Origin: Branchiostoma belcheri
Taxonomy: Eukaryota; Chordata; Leptocardii; Amphioxiformes; Branchiostomatidae
Assembly (NCBI RefSeq): GCF_001625305.1
Contig: NW_017804265.1
Coordinates: 520,098-584,097 of the forward strand
Direction: 5' to 3'
DNA: 64,000 nucleotides
Part shown: in pieces, positions 37,401-44,700 of the stretch
Numbering within the stretch: the first letter of the stretch is position 1
Layout of the letters: every line of letters begins with the position of its first letter
The notes under the pieces: generated by a model
What the model was told of the DNA's origin: nothing
What the model saw: the letters and a program-made list of their open reading frames with translations, nothing else
Database searches by the model: none
Translations under genes and position numbers: made by a program

Positions 37401-39524
37401 AGAAGAGACTGCTGTGGTCGAGGAAACCAAGACTGAGGTTTCTCAGAAAGACGAGACATTTGTGGTTGAGGAAGCCAAGACTGAGGTGGCTCAGAAAGAA
37501 GAGACATCTGTGGTCGAGGAAACCAAGACGACTGAGGTTGCTCAAGAGAGAGTTGAAGCAAAGAAAGAAGAAACTGCTACTGAGGTATCAGTGACACAAG
37601 AAAAGACAGAAACCAAGGAGGAGACAACTGTAGTCCTAGAAGCTGCAAAGACTGAGGTTACAAAAGAAGAGAAAGTTGAAGCAAAGAAAGAAGAAACTGC
37701 AACCGAGGTATCAGTGCCACAAGGAAAGACAGAAACCAAGCAGGAGAAAACAGTAGTCGAAGAAGCTGCAAAATCTGAGGCTACGAAAGAAGAGAACGTT
37801 GAAGCCAAGAAAGAAGAAACTGCAACCGAGGTATCCGTGACGCAAGAAAAGACAGAAACCAAGGAGGAGACAACAGTAGTCGCAGAAGCAGTGAAGACTG
37901 AGGTAACAAAGGAAGAGACAGTGGAAGCAAAGAAAGAAGAAACTGCAATCAAGGTATCAGTGACGCAAGAAAAGACAGAAACCAAGGAAGAGACAGTGGT
38001 TGCAGAAATCGCGAAGACTGAGGTTACAAAAGAAGAGAAAGTTGAAGCAAAGAAAGAAGAAACTGCTACCGAGGTATCAGTGACGCAAGAAAAGACAGAA
38101 ACCAAGGAGGAGACAGTAGTCGCAGAAGCAGCGAAGACTGAAGTTACAAAGGAAGAGACAGTGGAAGCAAAGAAAGAAGAAACTGCGACCGAGGTAACAG
38201 TGACGAAAGAAAAGACAGAAACCAAGGCAGAGACAGTAGTCGCAGAAGCAGCAAAGTCTGAAGTTACAAAGGAAGAGAAAATGCAAGCAAAGAAAGATGA
38301 AACTGTGACCGAGAGCAGTACGTCAGTTGACATTAAGGCCCAAGAATTGGACAAGGTAGCTGCGCATGCCGTGAGCAAAGAACAAGAGTTGACTAAAGCA
38401 GAGGTAGCTAAAGAGGAGTTATCCATCAAGAAGGAAGAATCGTCTGTACATGTGGAAACAATACAGAAAGCTATGGTTTTCAAATCCGAGCCGGTAAAAC
38501 TTCAGTCAGAGATGAAAGCAAAGATGACAGCGATCACAACAACTATTTCTAAACAATCTGTATTTGCCAGCACCACTATTACAATCGTTGTGACAACCTC
38601 AAGTGTTCTCAGTGTCCAGACCTCCGTTACTCGGGCCAAGTTCTCATGCATAGAGACGGCGACTGAGGCTGGAGCCTGGTGTGCTAAAGTGAACGATGAC
38701 AAACAGTTCCTTCTTATCGACCTGGAGTCAGCTCAGCTGGTCACCGGGATTGTCACACAGGGGAGGAACTCCAGTCCAGACTGGCCTGGGGGACCCACAC
38801 AGCAGTGGGTAACGTCGTACAAAATCTCCTACGGTCTGGAGAATGGAGATGAGACGGAGTACAAGGATACCAAAGGCGAAGTTGTGGTAAGTAGATAGCG
38901 AAATAAAATAGGGAAATCATATCATAAGGAAAGTACAAAGTAAGAAACAACACATACATTTAAGTTCCTGATGAGTCGAACCAAAAAAAAAACACAGCGA
39001 AAGCAAAGGCTCGAATGAATCTTGATCCTTCATTATCTAGGTGAATGATTTACAAATGTACTTTGTGATGAGAAACTAAAGCTTTCTTATCGCATTTTCC
39101 TCACCAGATCTTCACAGGCAATGCTGACACCGATACACCGGTCACTCATTCTTTCAAGACCTTCAACGGCACCTTCACGGCACGATACGTCAAGATCCAC
39201 ATGGTCACCTGGCACGAGCACATCGCCATGCGGGCTGAAATGATCATCGAGAAAGCCAAGCAGACGTCTACAAGTACAAAGGAGAAGACATCAACGAGCG
39301 CATCCAGTGGGCTACTCGCAAAAGGATTCTCCTTCCTAACATCCAAAGTCAAGACCAAGCTTGTTACATTTACATTTGGAGAAACTGCAACAAAGGTGAC
39401 CACCTCAAAACGCAAGAAAAAGAGCTCGCACAAGAAGAAGGCTACAACTTCAAAGGTCGAAACGTCCAAATTGCGTGTAACTTCTCATCACAGTTCAATG
39501 GCTAGCCTAAGTGGCATGTTTTAA
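10259..39524 (+). CDS. Giant discoidin (F5/8 type C) repeat protein, about 5,874 residues
   Basis: The model has 53 exons. After the first exon (10235-10481) come 23 exon pairs, two single-exon domains, a 135-nt exon, a 3,224-nt exon and a last exon (39108-39524, stop TAA 39522-39524). Coding length is 17,625 nt, exactly 5,875 codons with no internal stop, and every exon end is phase-compatible with the next, which strongly supports the chain. Each repeat matches the discoidin fold: the core motifs KQFLLIDL, VTGIVTQGR and WVTSYTL, then FKGN-D-DTPVTH and AR(F/Y)VKIHPVTW with MRAD. The N-terminus (MATADDIAALKATVASLSKM) is a coiled coil without signal peptide or membrane segment, and the paired terminal cysteines of secreted discoidin domains are absent, so I infer an intracellular protein. 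Discoidin domains bind lipids, glycans or proteins; the ligand here is unknown. At least one untranslated exon should lie upstream, because the start exon opens with an acceptor (TTGCAG at 10229-10234). Confidence 0.85.
10692..11730 (+). other. Discoidin repeat 1 (residues 75-258)
   Basis: Exons 10692-11095 and 11583-11730. Subtype A: VTRAKF, GAWCAKDN and TQQWVTSY in the first exon and HIAMRAG in the second. An Ala/Glu/Lys helix-like linker opens the first exon. Confidence 0.85.
11928..12715 (+). other. Discoidin repeat 2 (residues 259-442)
   Basis: Exons 11928-12331 and 12568-12715. Subtype A with SITRAKFSCVET, YKISYGLENGDET and HIAMRAE. The second exon starts with ATC rather than GTN. Confidence 0.85.
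13138..14149 (+). other. Discoidin repeat 3 (residues 443-627)
   Basis: Exons 13138-13544 and 14002-14149. Subtype A, with KQFLIIDL in place of KQFLLIDL. First occurrence of the 407-nt first-exon length that dominates the array. Confidence 0.85.
14402..15116 (+). other. Discoidin repeat 4 (residues 628-812)
   Basis: Exons 14402-14808 and 14969-15116. Subtype A but without cysteine: GAWVAATD replaces GAWCAK, and the second exon has HIAMRAD. Confidence 0.85.
15308..16014 (+). other. Discoidin repeat 5 (residues 813-993)
   Basis: Exons 15308-15702 and 15867-16014. First subtype B repeat (VTQAKFGVVETKDEAGAWCA, LEQEKL, TSHWVTSY; second exon HICMRAD). The linker is four residues shorter than in neighbours. 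Confidence 0.85.
16167..16824 (+). other. Discoidin repeat 6 (residues 994-1178)
   Basis: Exons 16167-16573 and 16677-16824. Subtype B with ELDVRYTVTQ. The internal intron is only 103 nt, the shortest in the array. Confidence 0.85.
16960..17617 (+). other. Discoidin repeat 7 (residues 1179-1363)
   Basis: Exons 16960-17366 and 17470-17617. Subtype B. The second exon carries HPFQQFNGPFKARYVKIHPV. Confidence 0.85.
17748..18404 (+). other. Discoidin repeat 8 (residues 1364-1548)
   Basis: Exons 17748-18154 and 18257-18404. Subtype B, with GLENGDENKYMDKKG before the donor. Bases 17881-18069 appear identical to 15429-15617 of repeat 5. Confidence 0.85.
18722..19401 (+). other. Discoidin repeat 9 (residues 1549-1733)
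   Basis: Exons 18722-19128 and 19254-19401. Subtype B but with the A-like TTQWVTSY. The linker acceptor is an atypical TTAAAG with a poor pyrimidine tract; the phase demands it. Confidence 0.8.
19669..20375 (+). other. Discoidin repeat 10 (residues 1734-1918)
   Basis: Exons 19669-20075 and 20228-20375. Subtype B. The second exon begins VFKGNKDRDTPVTHNF. Confidence 0.85.
20699..21461 (+). other. Discoidin repeat 11 (residues 1919-2103)
   Basis: Exons 20699-21105 and 21314-21461. Subtype B. The second exon has DTPNTNNF in place of DTPVTHNF. Confidence 0.85.
21585..22290 (+). other. Discoidin repeat 12 (residues 2104-2288)
   Basis: Exons 21585-21991 and 22143-22290. Subtype B, with VTSSTEID instead of VTTSTEID. 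Confidence 0.85.
22544..23366 (+). other. Discoidin repeat 13 (residues 2289-2477)
   Basis: Exons 22544-22962 and 23219-23366. Subtype B with a four-residue insertion (TSTMSMSMSSSS) before the fold, giving a 419-nt first exon. The second exon starts TFQGNKDRDTP. Confidence 0.85.
23599..24290 (+). other. Discoidin repeat 14 (residues 2478-2662)
   Basis: Exons 23599-24005 and 24143-24290. Subtype B with TEKDVRY. The second exon ends in C instead of the usual G before the donor, so the codon spanning the junction becomes CCG (Pro) rather than a Glu or Ala codon. Confidence 0.85.
24431..25092 (+). other. Discoidin repeat 15 (residues 2663-2847)
   Basis: Exons 24431-24837 and 24945-25092. Subtype B with GVGNGDEN (Glu to Gly). 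The acceptor is a weak ACAAAAAG. Confidence 0.8.
25235..25888 (+). other. Discoidin repeat 16 (residues 2848-3032)
   Basis: Exons 25235-25641 and 25741-25888. Subtype B with ELDVRY, VTSFTLSYG and ETKYMDKKG. The second exon has TPVTNNFAQF. Confidence 0.85.
26042..26734 (+). other. Discoidin repeat 17 (residues 3033-3217)
   Basis: Exons 26042-26448 and 26587-26734. Subtype B with TEKDVRY, as in repeats 14, 18 and 19. The second exon has HPVTWNEHICMRAD. Confidence 0.85.
26881..27647 (+). other. Discoidin repeat 18 (residues 3218-3402)
   Basis: Exons 26881-27287 and 27500-27647. Subtype B. The acceptor is CATAAAG, again without a pyrimidine at -3. The second exon starts VFKGNEDTDSPVTHNF. Confidence 0.82.
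27827..28528 (+). other. Discoidin repeat 19 (residues 3403-3587)
   Basis: Exons 27827-28233 and 28381-28528. Subtype B with VTTYTLTYG and YKDADGQLL. The second exon starts VFDGNKDRD. Confidence 0.85.
28667..29330 (+). other. Discoidin repeat 20 (residues 3588-3772)
   Basis: Exons 28667-29073 and 29183-29330. Subtype B; the linker has VVQQDKKMTAIAE. The second exon is more diverged (VFTGNTDRDTPVTQSFDKF). Confidence 0.85.
29439..30195 (+). other. Discoidin repeat 21 (residues 3773-3957)
   Basis: Exons 29439-29845 and 30048-30195. Last typical subtype B core. The linker reads TVIAQSISETSV. The second exon starts VFPGNKDTD. Confidence 0.85.
30319..30972 (+). other. Discoidin repeat 22 (residues 3958-4142)
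   Basis: Exons 30319-30725 and 30825-30972. Diverged B type: TRYTVSQAKF, ETKDVAGAWCA, DSEQFVTGIV, TTQWVTSY; second exon VFKANEDTD and TWYDHICMRAE. It does not share the near-identical nucleotide core. Confidence 0.85.
31140..32162 (+). other. Discoidin repeat 23 (residues 4143-4320)
   Basis: Exons 31140-31525 and 32015-32162. The most diverged paired repeat: GAWVAKTNDEKQF, KIATEIITKGRNSNPNG, then HIAMRAE. No core cysteine. The donor is GTTAGT. Its 489-nt intron holds a cluster of palindromes. Confidence 0.82.
31843..31882. repeat. 40-bp near-perfect palindrome in the intron of repeat 23
   Basis: The arms TAGTAAAGGACTTATTGGCA and its complement differ at one position. Other short inverted pairs flank it (for example CCTGTAATAGTACAGG near 31918). 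Probably part of a foldback insertion spanning about 31770-31950. Confidence 0.7.
32673..33119 (+). other. Discoidin-like domain 24 (residues 4321-4469), single exon
   Basis: A phase 1-1 exon. Motifs: CWIGREPPWVIESSG at the start, YNRWYIVFDFKSCYTLTRLR for the core strands, and ARYWRLLVTSTHEGAQPNLA near the end. This is discoidin-like (galactose-binding fold) but unrelated in detail to repeats 1-23, and it has no intron at the 148-nt position. Confidence 0.75.
33385..33825 (+). other. Discoidin-like domain 25 (residues 4470-4616), single exon
   Basis: A phase 1-1 exon, sister of domain 24: EWYIVYDFRMAFTISKISI, KSHDVKAFTLQTS and GRYWRLLVTETHGGAQPYI. The acceptor is TTTGTAAAG. Most cysteines of domain 24 are missing here. 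Confidence 0.75.
34152..34286 (+). other. Short helical linker exon (residues 4617-4661)
   Basis: A 135-nt phase 1-1 exon with acceptor ATCTACAG and donor GTGGGT. It encodes a charged, probably helical segment (FVKENWTYKMKIVELETKL). Confidence 0.7.
34287..35662. other. Long intron before the giant repeat exon
   Basis: A 1.38-kb intron with no assigned exon. The stretch 34912-35092, after GGTTTTCCAG, stays open in one frame (GKTAVPQYIRLQTAS, then STLEDYESLSYRTK). It could be a skipped exon or transposon remnant; there is no matching downstream donor I trust. Confidence 0.4.
35971..37545 (+). repeat. About 31 tandem copies of a 51-bp / 17-residue coding repeat
   Basis: The unit is KEETAVVEETKTTEVAQ. 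Common variants are Ser for Ala at position 5 and Lys or His for Gln at position 17. Two units near 37417-37494 lack one residue. Three or four degenerate units precede the array. The unit is strongly acidic, low in hydrophobics and not a heptad. Confidence 0.9.
37552..38280 (+). repeat. Six tandem copies of a 40-41-residue coding repeat
   Basis: Each unit opens with VEAKKEETATEVSVTQEKTE and ends with EVTKEEK or EVTKEET. The first three units are 41 residues, the last three 40 (one Thr fewer). Wording overlaps both the 17-residue unit and the KKE-rich linkers between discoidin repeats, suggesting shared ancestry. Confidence 0.88.
38506..39260 (+). other. Discoidin repeat 26 (subtype A), split by an intron
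   Basis: The first half ends the giant exon at 38886 and the second half opens the last exon at 39108 (IFTGNADTDTPVTHSF, ARYVKIHMVTWHEHIAMRAE). It resembles repeats 1-4 rather than its nearer neighbours. WPGGP replaces WPDGP. Confidence 0.85.
39261..39524 (+). other. Basic C-terminal tail (about 88 residues)
   Basis: Ser/Thr/Lys-rich tail after repeat 26, with clusters such as TSKRKKKSSHKKK. It could act as a nuclear-localisation or polyanion-binding patch. Its charge is opposite to the acidic repeat exon. It stops at TAA 39522-39524. Confidence 0.75.
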
Positions 39525-41778
39525 ATGGTTTTTGAGACAACAGATACGCCTTAGCTAATGTTAGAGATATCAAACTTTATTAATTATTGGTGAGTAGGAC
39601 AGTCGGTCTATGCTTTTCCAAGTACATAGCAACACTATGAATGACAGTCACATTGTTAGCACATGCATTGGTCTAGTCAAAGCTATATATGGAAGTGGAA
39701 CTGTCATAAATACTGCCTTGTTAAGTTGTTCTTTATGAAACAACAAACATAACGGGAAACAATAAGGAGAAATGGAACTTTTGATCATTGCTTTGTGTTA
39801 TAGAGTAGGCATTTTAATATTTTGCCTGAACTTCGACAAAGGGAATGAAAGTATAATCATTGGGCTAGGAGAGAACGAACAGAAGTTTGGGATAATGTTA
39901 GGTGGAACCCGTGATTTGTTTGGTATGGTGAACAAGCTAAGATATCATCAAACGGTGTACAAGTAATATGCATTTATTACTAATGTGTATGGATGGGAGG
40001 TCCCAACATTATATTATGATGGTTTTTTCATGTACTTTCACAGTCTTTGCCGGGAATAAAAGCTCATCATCAGGAAGGGTGTTCGTTGACCTGAAAAGAA
40101 ATATCTAGTACATGTAGTATCATCCACAAAATTCACATAAAACAACATCACCAAAACACACTGTTGCTATCAACTACCTGTAACACACATGTATCCCTCT
40201 ACTCTAGTATAATACAATTGCCCATATCTTGTAGTCATCCATGATACCTATGGCGATCATTATTACCGTAAACGTTTGAAATCAATCATTGATGTATGTT
40301 CTATATACCAAAAAATGTAGTATTAAGTAGGAACAAAATTGATAAATCATTACAGATGACAGTTTGGGGTACAGACATTAGCATACTAATGATATTTCTT
40401 ATGCCGCACACTTACCTCAGGCAATACTTACCACAACTGTCAGAGTAGTGTCTTTCTCGTCTAGTGGTGAGCCATCCCAAATACTTGGTCTTTTCTACCC
40501 CTACTGCAAACTTGTGGGAGGGTACTCTGAGGACACCCAGCAGCTACAGTAGAACTAGAAGTATCACCCTTGCACTGGCCACTGAAAACAATTAGGAAAC
40601 TACTTAGTATATATGGTTATGGATATGATCTTCTAAGAAGAGTTGACCATAAATCCACCAAATTATTAACAATACGGGAAAAAATGGGTCATGGCAAGAG
40701 TTAAAATTTCATACACCTTATTTCAGCTTTCTGGGTAATCAAATTCAGAACTACTGATAAGGAAAACCACAGGGGGGGTCAACAAATGACCTTGGAAAAA
40801 CAGTCACCGTTATGAGAGACCTACTAGTACATTTCATTTTGTAAGAAGAGATGGGGGTCTCACCTGGTAGCATGAAGGCAAGCACTGGGCTGAAGACAGT
40901 GGAAAGCTGCCAGGTGGCCGGCATCGTCGACGAATGTGACGGGCAAAGTTGATGATTCATCAAAAGTACATGAGGGGCCAAGAAAAGCTCCTTGGGCCTG
41001 GTGTGTGAAAGAAGCATCGTTGAACTTCAAAGGCTGCAACGGTAAACCGTTTGACCCCTTTAGATTTTAATACTGAATATTCTTATACTTTCTACTTAAA
41101 GTACAGTCACATCAACTTAAAGTACAATCACATGTTCACAAATGGTGGCATTCACAATGTAAAAATGGCGGTTAAAATTTGTCAGTATTCAACCTGGCGC
41201 TGTCAGTGACTCAGTCATCCATGGAACAGTCAGTCACAATTCAGTACAAAGTTGACAAAGTCGACTTCAGTATGTTCCGTACACATCTAGAAGCAATATA
41301 ATGTTTTTTTTCTGACGATGGCAAGTCACCTTTATGGCCACAAAACGTCTAAAATGTTACCTTCATGACCTTGAACTGAGTTGTTGGCGCAGCACTTGTG
41401 CATCATGGAACACTGAACGCAGTGAAACGCAATGTAAAGAAATCATCTAAAACACACCAGTAAAGAAATAAAGTAAACGTAGATCCAAACCCAGAGATAC
41501 TTTTTCAGGTTTAATTCATTGTTTAATATTCAGAGAATAAATTTGATTGATATGTTCATTTAAAGTTTTTTTTTACACGATCTACTGAACTAAACTGTGT
41601 CTCGTTTCGTTGCGTTTTGGTTCACTGATCCACTTCCTTTGCGTTTTTGTTCACTGATCCATTTCCGGGTCGGGGGTCACCGCACCGGTACCGCACAGTC
41701 ACGGCTTTTCGTTTTGCTGTCAGACGTTTTTCACGACTTAGCTCAGAATTCCGACAGAAAAGCAGAGTTTGTTACGCC
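39525..41778. other. 3' end of the discoidin gene and PREP upstream region
   Basis: No coding exon is visible. AATAAA at 40055-40060 is a possible polyadenylation signal about 530 nt past the discoidin stop. A minus-strand frame at 40751-41017 has no recognisable protein character. The last 180 nt before the PREP start contain CACTTCCTTT and CATTTCCGGG, which resemble ETS-type promoter sites. Confidence 0.45.
40055..40060 (+). promoter_or_regulatory. Candidate polyadenylation signal AATAAA
   Basis: Canonical hexamer downstream of the discoidin-gene stop, with a T-rich block before it. The distance (about 530 nt) is plausible for a 3'UTR; no transcript evidence is available. Confidence 0.35.
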
Positions 41779-44700
41779 ATGGCTGCCATAAAGTACCCAG
41801 AGGCAAGGAGAGACGAGTCGGCTATAGACGACTACCACGGCAACAAGGTATTGCATCTCTTGTTTTAGTCAGTTAGGGGGGAGGGGGGCGACATATGCGA
41901 CAGAAACGTGGAAGTCGGGAACAATAACAGGAACTACTCTTGCTTGTACAAAACATTGTATACGTGTACACGGACTTAAAAGTATTGGTATCAGGGTAAA
42001 ATGTACAGCAAAAATATACGACCACACTTTTTTCTTTTAGGTAAATATATAACGTTAATGGTACATGTAAATTATGTAACTTTATTCTAGTTTCACAAAA
42101 TTTTAATACACGTTAAGTAATACATTCTAGTTGTACTAGGTGTGCAAAGGCTGCACTCAAAGTGTTACTACTTATTTGGAGCCAGCTGCCACTGCGCCAC
42201 ATGCCTTTCCCTGCAAAGTGGTCAGTTATATTGAGGGGCAGTTATACCAGATATACAAATACAGATGTTATAGTAGATGAATATATTATATAAGTTTTTG
42301 TATTTTCTGTGTGTTGCAGGTACCTGATCCCTACTCCTGGTTGGAGGACCCAGATGGAGAGGAGACCAAGGCTTTTGTGGAGGCTCAGAACAACATCACC
42401 CTCCCGTACCTGGAGAAATGTGCAGTCAGGAAACAGTTTCAGGCCAGGTAGTGAGACCATGGCATACCCATATAGCTCAATCTGTAGGGGTACTCTTTTT
42501 GTTCACAAAGTTCTCCACTTCTGGCGGTCAGCCATTCTGGTTTACGACCATGCACTCCATGCATATTGCTCAGCAAGTTGCACCTTCCATCTTTCCTTGT
42601 AGAGATGTGTGTGACAGTGTTCTATTTGCTGTGGATACATGCCAAAATCTCCATTTCTTTTTTTTTTTTTACCATAGACAAGAATTCAATCAAACCTTGC
42701 ATAAGCTATTCAATGATGTTTCTGTGACTCTATCTCTGTGACAGGCTGAAGGAGATGTGGGACTATCCCAAGTATGGCTGTCCTTTCAAGAGGGGATCTC
42801 GCTACTTCTACTACTACAACACTGGACTCCAGAACCAGAGGTAAGGAGGGAGAGATTTGAGATACAATTTTTTGGTAGCAAAATCATAAATGCCTGGGTA
42901 GTGACATTTAGATTAGATGTGTGGGGTGCCCTTATATTGCAGGGTTGGTTTTACTACTATAGTATAGTTCTAAGAAGTTGTGATAGAAGAAAGAGTAGAG
43001 CAGTGTTGTTGTTCATTATATAACTTGTATTTCAGACTAACACATTCTTTTTGAAGCTGTATAGTAAAGCATAGTATTGCATGATATTGTTTAAAGTTTT
43101 ATTGGTATATGAAGAACTTAGCATACATCTAAACCAACGATTGGTAAAGGAACCTTACTTATGGTTGCAATATGCTTCCAGTGTGCTGTATGTACAAGAC
43201 TCCCTTGATGCTGAAGCCAAAGTCTTCCTGGATCCCAACAAGTTCTCAGAGGATGGTACCGTCAGTCTGCGCGGCTCTGCCTTCTCAGAGGATGGGGAGT
43301 ACTTTGCATACGGGATCAGCAAGAGCGGCTCTGATTGGGTCACGATCAAGGTTTGTTTTTTTCATGTTTCAGGTAACCAGTAAACCACCTTTAGGGGTAT
43401 TACACACCATTGACAAGGTCTGTAACCTAATAACTAAAGTAATACTATGCCATGTACAGTGGCGTCGTGTGGCGTAGTGGACAGAGCGTTTGGTGTACAA
43501 CAAGGAGCCCCGGGTTCGATTCTGGGTCGGAGCACAGGGGCATGTCCGAACATGCGTCCCGATGTTGTGCCCTTGGGAAAGGCACTTTACACGTATCCCC
43601 CCTAAAATAGAGGGACAAGTCTCCAAAGGCAGTTGTCTTCAGCTGGCAGACGAGAGCAGCGCCAGGCGGGCTGGCGTAGTCAAGGCGGACCTTGAGCGTA
43701 AACCAAGTCATCCGGCAGGTCGCTGCAGGCATACCAACCGGAACCAGCACGTCTCCCTCGATATGGATCCGCTGGGGAATACGGATGTCCAAGTGTGTGG
43801 GTCTCATAATCGCAACCTGTTATCCACTTTAAACAAATCCACGCGAAGGCCACCGTGTCAACTGTAACCCTCACTCAGGTGTAGGGACTGACACAGTCAT
43901 CCTACTCATAAAATCTGTATCTGTACATGAATCTGTATCTGTGCATGAATATGTATCTGTACATGAATCTGTATTTGATTGCAAATAAAGATATCGACTG
44001 ATAAAGATTGCCATAGAATATAGAACTATGCCATGTGTTGGATTGAATTATTATATGAGTTTGTGTATATCCCTCATCACAGTCCAGACTTGAGTTAAAC
44101 TCAGTCACATTTGGGAAACATTCACAGCATTGTGTAGCAATATTGCCCTCAAACAGGTGACAGTGCTAGGTGTGAACACTTGGATGTTAGATGAAAAGAG
44201 CTTTGATTTACCAACCTGATTAAACTATATATATATATAGCTACTTCAATCTGCCAATGTTTTCCAAGTATATGACAGTCTACAGTATTTGAGTACATGA
44301 TTGACACTTTGTTTTTATGTTTTATATCCTGACAGTTCATGAAGGTGGCAGGAGCAGAACAGCTGCCTGACACACTGGAGTATGTCAAGTTCAGCTGCAT
44401 GAGCTGGACTCACGACCACAAGGGCATGTTCTATAATGTAAGTCTGTACACACGCACGCACACACACACATACGCACACATGGACACACACACATGCACA
44501 CACACAGTCACACAAACACAATGACATACACGTTCTATAATGTAAGTCAGTAAACACACACATGCACAGGCTATACACACATGGACACATTGGCCATTTT
44601 GTTATTAAGAACAAATAACTACCATTGAAAGAATATCATAAGATCTTTTAGATGATATTATTATAAGATCTTTTAAATACAACTCTTTAAATGAAATTAT

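Larger units (their letters stand above)
35663..38886 (+). other. 3.2-kb exon: Lys/Glu repeats fused to the first half of discoidin repeat 26
   Basis: The acceptor TCTACAG ends at 35662 and the donor GTAAGT starts at 38887. Residues 4662-5736. A lysine/glutamate-rich entry (about 4662-4764) is followed by the 17-residue and 40-41-residue repeat arrays, a short non-repetitive segment, and a subtype A discoidin half (ITTTISKQSVFAS, VTRAKFSCIET, GAWCAKVN, TQQWVTSYKISYG). The whole exon is open in one frame. A 623-residue frame on the opposite strand is a shadow of the periodic codons. Confidence 0.88.

Noticed and set aside
35674..37545. 623-residue open frame on the minus strand inside the giant exon
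   Set aside because: It is the exact antisense of the 51-bp repeat. Its Leu/Phe/Ser periodicity follows from the sense codons, and there is no start context or splice support.
35971..37545. CRISPR-like periodicity (51-bp repeats)
   Set aside because: The repeats are contiguous coding units without spacers, in a spliced animal gene.
36779..37594. Arg/Lys/Leu-rich plus-strand frames overlapping the Lys/Glu array
   Set aside because: Frame-shifted reading of the same repeat; a by-product of periodicity.
40751..41017. 88-codon minus-strand frame
   Set aside because: No domain, no splice partners and an isolated position between two plus-strand genes.
43459..43530. Possible functional tRNA gene
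   Set aside because: A and B boxes are present but no acceptor stem or anticodon arm forms, and the body matches other SINE copies.
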